Both the position numbers and the translations under genes were made by a program. The notes below the pieces were generated by a model. The model did no database searches, was not told the origin of the DNA, and saw nothing but the letters and a program-made list of their open reading frames with translations. From Massilia sp. Se16.2.3 (GTDB lineage: Bacteria > Pseudomonadota > Gammaproteobacteria > Burkholderiales > Burkholderiaceae_D), in NCBI RefSeq assembly GCF_014171595.1, contig NZ_CP050451.1, forward strand, positions 4,650,001 to 4,714,000: a stretch of 64,000 bases of DNA, given 5' to 3'. Shown here piece after piece: positions 9,521 to 21,600 of the stretch (position 1 is the stretch's first letter; each line of letters opens with the position of its first letter).

Positions 9521-10009
9521 TCAAAATTTCACGTGCTGCGCCAGGGCAGCAGGGAGAAAGGGCTTGACGGTGCGGGCGCCGGCTTCGGCCAGCGGGGACA
9601 GCAGCGCGTCTTGCCAGAATGCTTGACGGGGGATGGCGGTCATTCCACACAAGATGACGACGGCGAGCACGATGACAAGCCCACGCGCCAGGCCGAACAG
9701 GCCGCCGAGGCCGCGGTCGGCCAGCGAGAGGCCGGAAGCCTCGATCAGGGCGCCGAGCGCCAGTGCCAGCAGCGCCATCAGGATGCGTACGCCAAGGAAG
9801 AGCACGACATAGGCGACGATCAGCCTGGTCGCCTCACCCGGTATCATATCCGGTAACAGCGGCCCGAGGCGCGCGCCATACGCATTGGCAACCACGAAGG
9901 CCACGATCCAGCCCAGCAGCGACAGGATTTCCTTGACCAGGCCGCGCATGGTGCTGATCACGACCGACGCCACCAACACGAAGAGCACCAGGTAATCGAA
10001 GATCGTCAC
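9521..10009 (-). CDS. cvpA: CvpA family membrane protein
   Basis: 162 residues with four predicted membrane helices (FDYLVLFVLVASVVI at the N-terminus), the same length as E. coli CvpA, which is needed for colicin V production and envelope robustness. The start is taken as GTG at 10009 (VTIFDYLVLF) because it matches the family N-terminus; an upstream ATG at 10075 would lie inside the preceding gene. It begins 16 bp after the SPOR-protein stop and is followed by purF. Confidence 0.88.
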   Translation of the reverse strand: MTIFDYLVLFVLVASVVISTMRGLVKEILSLLGWIVAFVVANAYGARLGPLLPDMIPGEATRLIVAYVVLFLGVRILMALLALALGALIEASGLSLADRGLGGLFGLARGLVIVLAVVILCGMTAIPRQAFWQDALLSPLAEAGARTVKPFLPAALAQHVKF

Positions 10010-10025
10010 GCCTGGACCACGTGCA

Positions 10026-11014
10026 TCACATTGGCACCAGGAAGCCGCCGAAGCCCTGGGCGACGAGTTTCGCACGGGCCTTCTCGGCTTCCTCGCGGCT
10101 GGCGAACGGGCCGACCTGCACCTTGATCAGCTCGCCCGACTTGCGGGTGCTGGCGCTGACGCCGGCCGCGCGCAGGCGCGATTGCAGGTCCGCGACCTTG
10201 TCCGGCTGGCGAGCGCGGCAACCTGGACCACAAAGCGTCGGCCCGCGTCCGGGTGGACTGCGTCGGCGCCCTTGTCGGCCTTGGCGACCGTTTCAGCCTT
10301 TTCGTGTTTTTCCGGCTTGGGCGCGCTCTTGCCTTCGAGCAGGGCCAGCGCACGGGCGGCGTCGTCGTCGCGCGCGCGCGGCGCCGGTTTGTCTTCGGTT
10401 TTCCGGGAGCGGGCTTGTCGGCCTTGCGTTCGGCCGGCTTTGGCTCGGGTTTCGTTTCCGGCTTGCGTTCCGGCGCCTTCGGCTCCGGGCGCGCCATCTT
10501 GATCTCGGGTTCGGTGCGCAATCCATCCGGCGACTTCTCCGGCGCGATCTCGATGCGCGGCGCGGGCGTTGCCGGGCGCGTGGGCGGGGTCGCTGCCGAA
10601 TTCGTGGCGGCAGGCGTCACGATTTCCTCGTCCTGGTCGACGCTGTCGCCGATCGGCACGGGATTGGACGGCACCGGCAGCGGCGGCGCCTTTTTCCTTC
10701 GACGGGATCTGGATCGACATGTCGGCCACCAGCGGGCGCGGCTCGGAGTCGAGCAGCATCGGCAAGCCTACCGCGGCGCCCAGTGCCAGTGCGATCGCGC
10801 CGACCAGGCGCCGGCGTGCCCGCTTCTTTTCCGGCAACATCGGGTCGCCGCCGCTGCGGCTGCGGCTCGAGCCGCCCCGCCCGGCTTCATTGGCATGCGA
10901 GGCGCGCTTGGCACGCGCCTGCTTCGAGAAGTCGTCGTCGTCGCGGGAGAAACGGCCACTGTCCTGGGCGGTGCTTTCTTGCTTGTTTTTACTGAAGATC
11001 GAGAACAAGCCCAT
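10026..11014 (-). CDS. SPOR-domain membrane protein (DedD-like; multiple frameshifts)
   Basis: Bitopic inner-membrane protein: a charged cytoplasmic start (MGLFSIFSKNKQES), one membrane helix (LVGAIALALGAAVGLPML), a long Pro/Lys/Ala/Glu periplasmic linker and a C-terminal SPOR domain (FVVQVAAL ... LIKVQVGPFASREEAEKARA) that would bind denuded septal peptidoglycan. The frame changes three times, near 10690 (AAAAAGG), 10393 (GGAAAACC) and 10212; joining the frames yields about 329 residues ending GGFLVPM. Gene position between folC and cvpA is that of dedD. I treat the shifts as sequence errors, but a real pseudogene cannot be excluded. Confidence 0.8.
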
Positions 11015-11025
11015 GCGTCTGTATG

Positions 11026-12325
11026 TCAGTGAAGAGAGTTTTTTCGGGCCGCCATCACGCCGGCGACGGTATAGAACGAGCCAAAGACCACAATTCTATC
11101 ATTCTCCTCGGCACGGCTCATCGCATTTGCGAATGCCGCTGCCGGATCGGGGAAGCTGGTGACGGAAAAATCGCTCTCTTTCGCCCCTGCCGGACGCAGG
11201 GCCCCCAGTTGCTGGACCAACGCATCGCCAGGAGCGGCCCGCGGCGAGTCCAGGTCGGCCACGCACCAGTGGTCGATGTACTGGGCCATCGGTGCCACTA
11301 CGCCGGCGATGTCCTTGTCGGCCATGATGCCGAACACGGCATAGGTGTAGCGATGAAAGCCCATGTTGCCCAGGTTCTGGGCAAGCGTGGCCGCCGCATG
11401 CGGATTGTGCGCCACGTCGAGGACGACGGTCGGGCGGCCTGGCAGCACCTGGAAGCGCCCCGGCAACTCCACCGGGGCCAGGCCCGTGCGCACTTCCTGT
11501 GCACCGGCCGGCAACTGCATGCGCAGGGGCTTCCAGCGCGGCCAGCGCGGCCGAGGCGTTGAGCAGCTGGTTGGCGCCGCGCAGGGCCGGATAGGCCAGC
11601 GAATTGCGGCGCTGGGTGCGTCCGCCATAGCTCCACTGCTGCTGGTCGCCCTGGTAGTTGAAGTCGCGTCCGATCAGCCAGAGGTCGGCGCCGATGTCGG
11701 CCGCATGTTTGACGAGCGTGCTGGGCGCCAGCGGATCGCTGCAGATCGCCGTCTTGCCCGGCCGGAAGATACCCGCCTTCTCGAAGCCGATTTCCTCGCG
11801 CGTGTCGCCCAGGTAGTCGGCGTGGTCGATGTCGATGCTGGTGACGATAGCCACATCGGCATCGACCACGTTGACCGCGTCCAGGCGCCCGCCCAGGCCC
11901 ACCTCGAGGATGGCGACGTCGACGCCGGCTTTCGAGATCAGGTGCATGATCGCCAGCGTGGTGAATTCGAAATAGGTCAGCGCTATGTCGCCGCGCTGCG
12001 CCTCGACGACATTGAAGGCCTCGACCAGCATGGCGTCGCTCGCCATTTCGCCATTGATGCGGGCGCGCTCGTTGAAGTCGAGGAAATGCGGCTTGATGTA
12101 GAGGCCGACGCGGTAGCCGGCATGCAGCAGGATCGATTCGAGCATCGCGCAGGTCGAGCCCTTGCCGTTGGTACCGGCAACCATGATGACGGGGCAACTA
12201 AATTGCAGATCCATGCGCTCCTTGACGGCGCGCACACGGTCCAGGCCCATGTCGATATGGGTTTCGGCATGGCGCGACTCGATCAGCGCGAGCCAGTCGG
12301 GCAAGGTGGTGGGAAGGCTGGACAT
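11026..12325 (-). CDS. folC: Bifunctional folylpolyglutamate/dihydrofolate synthase (frameshifted)
   Basis: Mur-ligase-like ATPase that makes dihydrofolate and adds glutamates to folates. The P-loop is MVAGTNGKGST near residue 50; further motifs are YIKPHFLDFNERARI, LEVGLGGRLDAVN and, after the break, DVAHNPHAAATLAQNL. The N-terminal part (to about residue 265) and the C-terminal part are in different frames; removing one base from the GGGG run at 11526-11529 restores SAALAALEALRMQLPAG. Restored length is about 433 residues, normal for the family. It follows accD and precedes the SPOR gene by 11 bp. Confidence 0.92.
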
Positions 12326-12348
12326 GGGATGACTTTGGTGAGGGACAA

Positions 12349-12377
12349 AAGGGAACGGCCCGCAGTGCGGGCCGTCG
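12349..12377 (-). terminator. Hairpin after accD
   Basis: A perfect 10-bp inverted repeat ACGGCCCGCA/TGCGGGCCGT (12355-12364 with 12366-12375) lies between accD and folC; on the minus strand it is followed by TCCCTTTTG, an interrupted T tail. It may be an attenuating terminator rather than a full stop, since folC has no obvious promoter of its own. Confidence 0.5.
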
Positions 12378-12425
12378 GCCGAAGGGGCTTCATGGAGCGC
12401 AGCCTGAGACGGGGCTGCGCGCGAA

Positions 12426-13298
12426 TTACGCTACGGCTTCAGCGGCCTGGTTCTGCAGCAGCGCCAGCAGGCGGGCGATTTCTTCGCGCATCTTGCGGCG
12501 GTCGACGATCATGTCGACGGCGCCCTTTTGCACCAGGAACTCGGCGCGCTGGAAGCCTTCCGGCAGTTTTTCGCGCACGGTGTTCTCGATCACGCGCGGG
12601 CCGGCAAAGCCGATCAGGGCCTTCGGCTCGGCGATCACGACGTCGCCCATGAAGGCGAAGGAGGCGGAGACGCCGCCCATGGTCGGGTCGGTCAGCACAC
12701 TGATGAACGGCAGTTTCTTCTCCGACAGCTTGGTCAGCATGGCCGTGGTCTTTGCCATCTGCATCAGCGACAGCAGGCCTTCCTGCATGCGCGCGCCGCC
12801 GGTGGCGGTGATGCAGATGAAGGGCACCTTCTGCTCGAGCGCAATCTGGGCGCCGCGGGCGAAACGCTCGCCGACGACCGAGCCCATCGAGCCGCCCATG
12901 AATTCGAATTCGAAACAGGCCACCACGACCGGCATGCTCATGATCGAGCCGCCCTGGACGATGAGGGCATCGGTTTCGCCGGTGGCTTCCATGGCTTGCT
13001 TGAGCCGGTCCGGATACTTCTTGCTGTCCTTGAACTTGAGCGTGTCGACCGGCAGGGTTTCCTGGCCGATCTCGTAGCGGCCGCCTTCGTCGAGCAGGCC
13101 GTCGAGGCGCTCGCGGGCACGGATGCGCATGTGGTGGTCGCACTTCGGGCACACATGCAGGTTCGACTCGAGGTCGGCGCGGTAGAGCACCGCTTCGCAC
13201 GACGGGCACTTGACCCACAGGCCTTCGGGCATGGTCTTGCGGTTGGCGGCATCGGAGCGCTGGATTCTAGGGGGCAGCAGTTTTTCCAACCAACTCAT
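12426..13298 (-). CDS. accD: Acetyl-CoA carboxylase carboxyltransferase subunit beta
   Basis: Beta subunit of the carboxyltransferase that makes malonyl-CoA for fatty acid synthesis. 290 residues, intact. The N-terminal C4 zinc ribbon is seen as CPSCEAVL ... CPKCDHHM (about residues 34-57), followed by the crotonase-like domain with [19 protein letters not shown] and the oxyanion region [14 protein letters not shown]. It has its own probable promoter (13334-13362), as needed because two plus-strand genes separate it from trpA. Confidence 0.98.
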   Translation of the reverse strand: MSWLEKLLPPRIQRSDAANRKTMPEGLWVKCPSCEAVLYRADLESNLHVCPKCDHHMRIRARERLDGLLDEGGRYEIGQETLPVDTLKFKDSKKYPDRLKQAMEATGETDALIVQGGSIMSMPVVVACFEFEFMGGSMGSVVGERFARGAQIALEQKVPFICITATGGARMQEGLLSLMQMAKTTAMLTKLSEKKLPFISVLTDPTMGGVSASFAFMGDVVIAEPKALIGFAGPRVIENTVREKLPEGFQRAEFLVQKGAVDMIVDRRKMREEIARLLALLQNQAAEAVA

Positions 13299-13333
13299 GT
13301 TCTCTCCTTTGCGGCATGTCTTAAGTTGCGCGT

Positions 13334-13362
13334 AGTGTATCTGCTAGCGCCCGGCTTGTCAC
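13334..13362 (-). promoter_or_regulatory. Probable accD promoter
   Basis: On the minus strand GTGACA (13357-13362) and TACACT (13334-13339) are 17 bp apart, 35 bp upstream of the accD ATG, which has a GGAGAG ribosome site. The rest of the 346-bp divergent gap to the plus-strand lipoprotein gene shows no other strong signal. Confidence 0.5.
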
Positions 13363-13644
13363 CGCTTGCCAGTCTGGCAATCAATGGGGCCGATGTCCGC
13401 GGCCGTGCACGCCAGGCCGTCGGGACGGCCCCCAACAGGTTATACACCCATCGCCGAAGAGGGTGAGCACGAATCCGAACGTGGTGCAGAGCAAGCGCCA
13501 GCGGGAAGGATCGGCATCCTACCCCGTCCGGCATTTTTCTCGCACGGCGGTCAGCGAACGGAATTCTCGGGCGGCGACCATGTCCAAACAGGAGAGCCCC
13601 GCTCCGCCCCCGATCGGTGCGGCCGGCCATACAAGGCGAGTGAC

Positions 13645-14592
13645 ATGTCACCATCGAAGCAGGCGCTGCTCGGGTGCATGTGCGTGCTCCTGCTGTCGGG
13701 GTGCCGCACCGTGCGCGAAGGCGGCGCGCCCGAACCTTCCTTCGACCTGGAAGCCGACCTGCGCATGCTCGACCAGGAGTTTCGCTCGACGGCCAGCATC
13801 AAGGACTACTACAGCATCGGCGACCCGGCCCAGAAAGTGACCGCACGCAACCGCTTCGTCATGGGCCGCATTGCCCAGATCGACCTGCGCTATATCGCCT
13901 TCATCCGCGGCCTGACTGCCGACAGGCAGAAGCTCGATGCGGCAACCGACCTCGCTTCGCTGTCGATCAACCTGGCCGGCACGCTCGTCGGCGGCGTACG
14001 CTCGGGGAAAAACCTCGCTGCGGCCGCCGCGGCGATCGGCGGCGCGAAACAGACGATCGTCAAGGACTTCTATTACGACAAGAGCCTTGATGCGCTGGTG
14101 GGCACGATGAATGCCCAGCGCAAGGCGGTGCTCGTCGGCATCCTGCAAGGCCTGAAGACGCCCAGCGTGGAACAGTATCCCTTCGAACTGGCGCTGACGC
14201 AGCTGCACGACTACTACATGGCAGGGACGATCAACGGGGCCCTGCGCTTCATTAACAGCGCCTCGGCCGAGCAGGAAAAGAGCAGCGACGCGGCCATCGA
14301 GCGCCTTGCCGTGTTGCCGGCCTCGAGTCAGAAGATCTACGAATCGGTCACGCGTCTCGGCGGAGCAGTCAGGGCTGCGGGAGCAAAGGACGCGGCCGCG
14401 CTCGACGGGGCCCTGCTGTCTTTCGGCATTCCCTCCAGGGAACTGGAGGGCCTGGACCTGGAGGCGAAGAAGCTGCGCCTGCTGGGCAGGCTCGACGCGA
14501 TCATTTCCGACCCGAAGACCGCAACCGGGGCCAAGGAAGCCGCGCTCGGCCAGCTCATCGACAAATTCACGGAAAGCGGCCTGTTGAAATAG
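13645..14592 (+). CDS. Lipoprotein of unknown function
   Basis: 315 residues starting MSPSKQALLGCMCVLLLSGC, a lipoprotein signal peptide with lipobox LLSGC (lipidated Cys near residue 18). The mature part is mostly helical, with a Gly/Ala-rich segment (NLAGTLVGGVRSGKN, AAAAAAIGGAK; about 110-135), then QYPFELALTQLHDYYMAGT and a low-complexity C-terminal helical region. The start is chosen for the lipobox and AAGGCGAG upstream. It stands on the opposite strand to the surrounding biosynthetic block and is followed 25 bp later by a small gene, probably co-transcribed. I recognise no catalytic motif; function unknown. Confidence 0.82.
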   Translation: MSPSKQALLGCMCVLLLSGCRTVREGGAPEPSFDLEADLRMLDQEFRSTASIKDYYSIGDPAQKVTARNRFVMGRIAQIDLRYIAFIRGLTADRQKLDAATDLASLSINLAGTLVGGVRSGKNLAAAAAAIGGAKQTIVKDFYYDKSLDALVGTMNAQRKAVLVGILQGLKTPSVEQYPFELALTQLHDYYMAGTINGALRFINSASAEQEKSSDAAIERLAVLPASSQKIYESVTRLGGAVRAAGAKDAAALDGALLSFGIPSRELEGLDLEAKKLRLLGRLDAIISDPKTATGAKEAALGQLIDKFTESGLLK

Positions 14593-14617
14593 AGGCGAAG
14601 GTGCTGGGAGGCATGAC

Positions 14618-14905
14618 ATGGACTTCGATATAGAGTGCAACCATGACCTGCGCGGTTTCGCGCTGATCGTCGGCGGCAAGGAGCAGGTCGGCTTCAGGTT
14701 CGTCGACTGCAAGGTGCTGACCTTACCGGGCGGCGGACACATCAACCGGGTGCACTTCGAAGGGCCGACGCTGGATCCACCTTCCTTGCCGCTCGTGTTC
14801 GGACCGAGGCCGCCGCATTTCAGCGGGAACAAGCCGGACTGGACGGGGGAAATCTGCGTTTCCGGGCAAGCGCTCGCCGCCGTCGCCTACCGACAAAAGT
14901 TCTAA
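14618..14905 (+). CDS. Small hypothetical protein downstream of the lipoprotein
   Basis: 95 residues, start MDFDIECNHDLRGFAL, with GGGAGG 6 bp upstream of the ATG. No signal peptide; the pattern of short hydrophobic stretches (FALIVGGKE, VGFRFVDCKV, LPLVFG) suggests a small beta-rich soluble protein. It follows the lipoprotein by 25 bp and converges on trpA, from which it is separated by a terminator. Not recognised; no function offered. Confidence 0.6.
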   Translation: MDFDIECNHDLRGFALIVGGKEQVGFRFVDCKVLTLPGGGHINRVHFEGPTLDPPSLPLVFGPRPPHFSGNKPDWTGEICVSGQALAAVAYRQKF

Positions 14906-14958
14906 ACGATTGATGGCTTTCCAGACGCGCTACAGTCCGCGCCGTTGGACATGGACGT

Positions 14959-14992
14959 GAAAAACCGGCCCGGGAACAGGTCCGGGGCCGGC
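14959..14992 (-). terminator. Terminator of the trp gene block
   Basis: GC-rich stem CCGGCCC/GGGCCGG (within 14965-14991) followed on the minus strand by TTTTT (complement of 14960-14964). It lies 77 bp past the trpA stop, ending the truA-trpFBA transcript before the inserted plus-strand genes. Confidence 0.75.
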
Positions 14993-15068
14993 TTGGACAC
15001 GGTTTGGCACATACCGGCCACGACCGACCCGGCCTTGCCGGAGGTCAGCGGGGCACGAGTGCCGGCAC

Positions 15069-15868
15069 CTACTGGCCGTCGAGCGCCGCGCGGATGCCTG
15101 CGCAGAAAGCGCGCACCGCCTCCGGCCCCTGCTCCTTCGGCGTATTTTCCAGCTCCGGATGATGCGGCTGCCGATGACGACGGCGTCGACCACCGAGGCC
15201 ACCGCCTTCGCCGTCTGGGCATCGCGGATGCCGAAGCCGACGCCGATCGGCAGGCTGACGTGTTCGCGAATCGCCGCCACGCGCTGGGCAACGTCCTGCG
15301 TATCGATGGTGCCGGCGCCGGTGACGCCTTTCAGCGACACATAGTAGGAGAAGCCGCTGCCGTAGCGCGCCACCTGCTTCACGCGCTCGACCGTCGAGGT
15401 TGGCGCCAGCAGGAAGATCATGTCGAGGCCGTTGTCGCGCATGGCGTCGGCAAAGGCTTCGCACTCTTCCGGCGGATAGTCGACGACGATGGCGCCGTCG
15501 GCACCGGCTTCTTTCGCGCAGCGGATGAATGCGTCGGGGCCGATGCGTTCGATGGGATTGGCGTAGCCCATCAGGACGACCGGGGTATCGGCATTCGTCT
15601 GGCGAAATTCGCGGACGTAGTTGAACACGTCGGGCAGGCCGATGCCGAATTTCAATGCGCGCTCGCAGGCACGCTGGATGACCGGGCCTTCGGCCATCGG
15701 GTCGGAAAACGGCACGCCGAGTTCCAGCACGTCGGCGCCGCCCGCGACGAGCGCGTGCATCAGCGGGACGGTCATGTCGGGACCGGGGTCGCCGGCGGTG
15801 ATGAAGGTGACGAGGCCGGTTTTGTTGTGCGCGCGCAGGGCGGCGAAGGTTTGTTCGATGCGGGACAT
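15069..15868 (-). CDS. trpA: Tryptophan synthase alpha chain (frameshifted near C-terminus)
   Basis: Cleaves indole-3-glycerol phosphate and passes indole to TrpB. The N-terminus [15 protein letters not shown] and catalytic Glu49 ([10 protein letters not shown]) are clear. The position equivalent to the second catalytic acid (Asp60 in enterobacteria) is Glu here (DPMAEGP). The phosphate-binding loop [12 protein letters not shown] is present. The frame shifts near 15160 in the ATCCGGAG stretch; adding one base gives [18 protein letters not shown] and a normal ending, AALDGQ, about 266 residues. Without this the protein would gain an unrelated tail ending at 14930. Confidence 0.93.
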
Positions 15869-15935
15869 GGTGAGTTCTCTATTCTTGGATGACGGTGGGT
15901 ACGCAGGGAATCGTTGGATCCGCCTGCGCTACGAC

Positions 15936-17201
<1,266 letters not shown>

Positions 17202-17882
17202 GTGGGTGCTCGCTGTCGATGGTGGCATCGCCCGCCCGCACCGCCGCCACGAAAGCGGCGATCTTGCGGGCGTCCTTGATCCCCTTGCCGGCTTCGACAC
17301 CACTGCTGATGTCGACGGCATAGGGGCGTACCGAGGTCACCGCCTCAGTCGCGTTTTGCACGCTCAAGCCACCACTCAAAACGACCCGAGGCGCGAGCTC
17401 TTTTGGAATGACAGACCAATCGAAGACCTTTCCTGCACCGCCGTAGGACGCCACATGGGTGTCGAGCAGGAGGCTCGAGAACCAGGGGCTGGCGGCGCGG
17501 TATGCGAGTTCGCATTCTAGCAGTTCAAGCGGCGTCGTGTCCGGCTCGACGCGGAAGGCCCGCACGAACGGGCGCTTCACGGCCGCGGCAATCGTCGCGC
17601 ATTCCGCTATCGTTTCGTCGCCATGGAACTGCAGCAGCGCCACCGGTGCGGCGTCGACCACCGCCCTCACCTCTTCCAGCGTGGCGTTGACGAACAGCGC
17701 GACCGCACTGACGTAAGGGGGCAGGTGCGCACCGAGCACGGCGAACGCGGCGGGGTCAAGGTAGCGCGGGCTCTGCGGATAAAAGACGAAGCCGAGCGCG
17801 TCGGCGCCGCAGGCCACGGCGGCGCGCAGGTCTTCTTCTCGGGTGATGCCGCAGATCTTGATGCGGGTGCGTTGGAGCATTG

Positions 17883-18683
17883 TTATAACCAGGGCAGTGG
17901 CGAGACCGCCTCCTGCGGCAGTCCCCACTTCGGATCGTAATCGATTTTCGCGAAGTACAGGCCGTCCGGCATGAAGGTGGGCGCGGCGGCGTCGCGGTCG
18001 CGCGCCGTCAGCACCTCGGCCATCCAGTCGGGCTCGTTGCGCCCCGTGCCCACGTAGACGAGCGCGCCGACGATGTTGCGCACCATGTGATGCAGGAAAG
18101 CGCTGGCACGCACTGTAAACACGATGATGTCGCCGCGGCGCTCGATGCTGATCTCCTGCATGTCCTTGATGGGCGTGTTGGCCTGGCAGCCGGACGCGCG
18201 GAAGGACGTAAAGTCGTGCAGGCCGATCAGGTGGCGGGCGGCCGCCCGCATGCGCTCCACATCGAGCGGGCGGAACACCCAGCCGGCGCGGCCGGCCAGC
18301 AGCGCCGACGGGTTCGGATTGTTGTACAGGACGTAGTGGTAGGTGCGGGCGCGGGCTGAGAAGCGCGCATGGAACTCCTGGCCGTCGGCGTCGGGCGGCA
18401 CCGCGGCCGCCCAGCGCACCGAGACCGAATCGGGCAGGAAGGTATTCGTGCCGCGTACCCAGCTCTGCATCGAGCGATCGAGTTCGGTGTCGAAATGGAC
18501 GACCTGCTCGACCGCATGCACGCCCGCATCGGTGCGGCCGGCGCAGGTGGTGGCAAGCCTGGTGCAGGCAAACTTCTCGAGGGCGATCTCGAGGGCGTCC
18601 TGCACGGTGTCACGGCTGGGCTGCTTCTGGTATCCGTTCCAGCCGGTGCCGACGTACTGGAGTCCTAAGGCAATACGGGTCAC
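17883..18683 (-). CDS. truA: tRNA pseudouridine(38-40) synthase TruA
   Basis: Modifies U38-U40 of the tRNA anticodon arm. The catalytic Asp is in CAGRTDAGVHA; other family motifs are ARTYHYVLYN, RASGCQANTPIKD and FLHHMVRNIVG. 266 residues with a GTG start at 18683 (VTRIALGLQYVGTGWNGYQ), chosen because the family N-terminus begins there and GAGG lies about 11 bp upstream; the gene begins 13 bp after the fimV stop. Gene order fimV-truA-trpF is usual in related genera. Confidence 0.95.
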   Translation of the reverse strand: MTRIALGLQYVGTGWNGYQKQPSRDTVQDALEIALEKFACTRLATTCAGRTDAGVHAVEQVVHFDTELDRSMQSWVRGTNTFLPDSVSVRWAAAVPPDADGQEFHARFSARARTYHYVLYNNPNPSALLAGRAGWVFRPLDVERMRAAARHLIGLHDFTSFRASGCQANTPIKDMQEISIERRGDIIVFTVRASAFLHHMVRNIVGALVYVGTGRNEPDWMAEVLTARDRDAAAPTFMPDGLYFAKIDYDPKWGLPQEAVSPLPWL

Positions 18684-18696
18684 GCGGCCTGCAACC

Positions 18697-21600
18697 TCAC
18701 GCGAGCTGGGCGCGCATGGCGCTGGCACGGCTGGACTGTTCGACGTTGCCACCCTTGATGACTTCGTCGAGCAGCTCGCGCGCACCTTCCTTGTCGCCGA
18801 TTTCCTGGTAAGCGATCGCCAGGTCCAGCTTGGTTTCCATTTCCATCTGGGCCGGGGTCAGCTCGGCGCGCTCGCTGCTTTCCGCGGCGATGCTGTCGGT
18901 GCCGGCGTCAGGCAGCGGCTGGGCGGTGATCTCGCTGTCGCCAGATGGCAGCTCGAGGTCGAGGCCGCTCATGTCGAAGCGCGGCACCGGGGTGCCGGGG
19001 TTCGGGATGGCTGGCACCTCGTCCAGCGCGAACGGCTCGTCCTGGGGCGCGGCCGGTGCTGCAGGCTGGCCGAAGTCCAGGTTGTCGAGGTCGAACATCG
19101 CGTCCTTGCCGGCCGCGGCAGGCGCGTCGGCTAGCGGAGCCTCGTGGGCCGGCGCGGTGAGTTCGAGATCGGTGGAGCCGAAGTCGAACACCGGCTCTTC
19201 GGCCTGGCCGACCGGGGTCACCGGCGTGGTATCGGCCAGGCCGAAGTCCATCGCGTCGAGGTCGAACAGCGCGTCCTTGTTGTCAATGGCGGCCGGGGTC
19301 GCGGTGTCGCTTGCCAGGTCGAATCCGGTCGACGCCGCGTTCGTGTCGACGCCGCCCTGCTGCGCATCTTTCGACAGGTCGAGCACGAAGCCGTCGTCGG
19401 CCGCTGCGGTGTCTTGCGCCGCGGCAGGCGCGCTGGCCGGCGCGTCGAAGTTCATGTCGAAGGCCAGGTCGTCCAGGCTGCCGGCGGCTGGATCGACGAC
19501 CGGCGTACCGGATGCCGGTTCGAGCGGCGCGAATGGCTCCATCTCGAATTGCAGGTCCGGCACCGCGGTCGCGTCGGTGTGGAGGACGGCGGCGCTGTCG
19601 GTGGCGGCAACCGGCTCGAAGCTCAGGCCACCCAGGTCGAAGTCGAGCAGGCTGTCGCCCGCTTCGGCGTTGGCGTCCAGGGACGCCGGCAAAGCGGTGG
19701 CATCCTGGCCGAGACCCATGCTCTCGAGGTCGAAACGGCTGTTGAGCGGCGCACCGGTCACGGCGTCGACCGTCGACGAAGGCATCAGGAGTTCCGAGTC
19801 GCCGCGGTTACGGAAAGCCTGTTCGAGCTGCTGCGACAGCACGGTCTGCGGACCGCCGTCGAGTATCGTTGCCGGGCCGGTCGTCGTTGCGGCAGCAGCA
19901 GCGGCGCCGGCGATGGCGGCGGCGCCGGCACCCCCGGGCGTACAGCGGGTTGGCAGGATCGAGCGTGTGGCCGAGTGCCGCGGCTTGCGCCCATTCCTCG
20001 CCCTGGCCGGCGCTCAAGCTGTAGAGCTCGGTAGCCTGCGCTTCGAACGCGCGCACATCCTTGCGGTTGGCGTAGATCTCGAGCAGCTTCAGGCGCACCG
20101 GATGGCGCGTCGGATCGTTGCGCAGGGCTTCCTTGAGGATGTCCTCGGCCTGGGTGTCGAAGTTATAGGCCAGGTACAGTTCGGCCTCGGCCAGCGGATC
20201 GACCTCGTTGGTGTCGAGCTGGCTGGCCGAAGGCGCGAAGCTGGAATTGAACACGCTGTCGTGGGTGTCGACCTTCTGGCCGCCGGTCTTGGCGAACAGC
20301 GAATTCGACGGCTGCGCGGCGCTGCCGAGGATAGTGGTCGTGGCGGGAGCCGACTTCGGCACCGGCTTTTGCTTGCGGCGCTGCGCCACGCCGAGCGCGG
20401 CCAGCAGCAGCACGCCGGCACCGGCGGCGAGATAGGCGATGTTATCCATCAGCATGTCGCCAAGGCCAGGCTCGGCCGGAGCAGCCTTCGGCGCGGTCTT
20501 GATTTTCGGGGCAACCGCGGGCGCGGCAGGTGCGGCCGTATCGGCCGCCGGCGCTTGCGCAGCCGGCGTTCCGGCGGCCGGCGCCCCGGCCGCCGTTGCC
20601 GGCGCCTTCGCCGCTTCGGCCGCGCGCTGGGCGGCGTCGGCACCGGCACCGTTCTTCACGGTGACGATCTTCTCCAGAGCGTTGACGTTGTTCTCGAGTT
20701 CCTTGACGCGCTGCTGGGCGTCGGCCAGTTCCTTTTCCTTCGCTACCGTGTCCTCGGCGGTCGTGGTCGCACCGCTGCCGCTGGCCTTCGTCGGCGGTGC
20801 CTTCGACAGGCGCAGCCGGTCGGCCGCTTCGTTGGCGGCGGTCGGGCGTTCCTCGACCTTGGCGGTGATGCGGCCGGTCGCACTCTGGCCGGCGGCGGCT
20901 CTCGCGCGCCGGGGCGCTGGTGGCCACCTGGCCGGCCAGCTTCGAGCGGTAGGCGTTGAAGTCGGCCGCGTGGGCGACCACGGTACCGTGCGCTTCGCCG
21001 GCATCGAGGCCACGCATCGTGTCGGCATCGGGTACCGACAGGATCTGGCCCGACTTCAGGCGGTTCATGTTGTTGCCGATGAAGGCGTCCGGGTTGGCGC
21101 GGTACAGGGCGACGAGCATCATGTCGAGCGAGACATCGACAGGCTTCAGGCGCCCCGCGATACGGCCGAGCGTATCGCCGGCGCGGACGCGGTAGCGCGA
21201 CGGCGTGCCGCCGGCAGCGCTGGCAGTTGGTGCACCAGCCGGGGCGGCAGCGCCCTCGTCGGCACGGGCGGCGCGCGGTGCGCGTGCGGCCGGGGCACCA
21301 CCGGCGGCCGGCGACGCGGCTGCACCCGGCGGGTGGTCGCAGCGCCCGCGGCCGCTGCGACCTGGGCCGACTGGGTCGTGCGCAGCTCGGCCGGGTCGAG
21401 GAGGAAGGTGTATTCGCGTACCAGGCGGCCGTTATTCCACGACAGCTCGAGCAGCAGGTCGACGAAGGGCTCGTTCAGCGGCTGCGGCGAGCTGATGCGC
21501 ACGAACTGGCGGCCATTGCGCTGCTCGACCACGAAACGCAGCGACAGCAGGGCTGGATTGAATTCGATGTTGGCGGCGCGGTAGGCTTCAGGGCTGGCGA

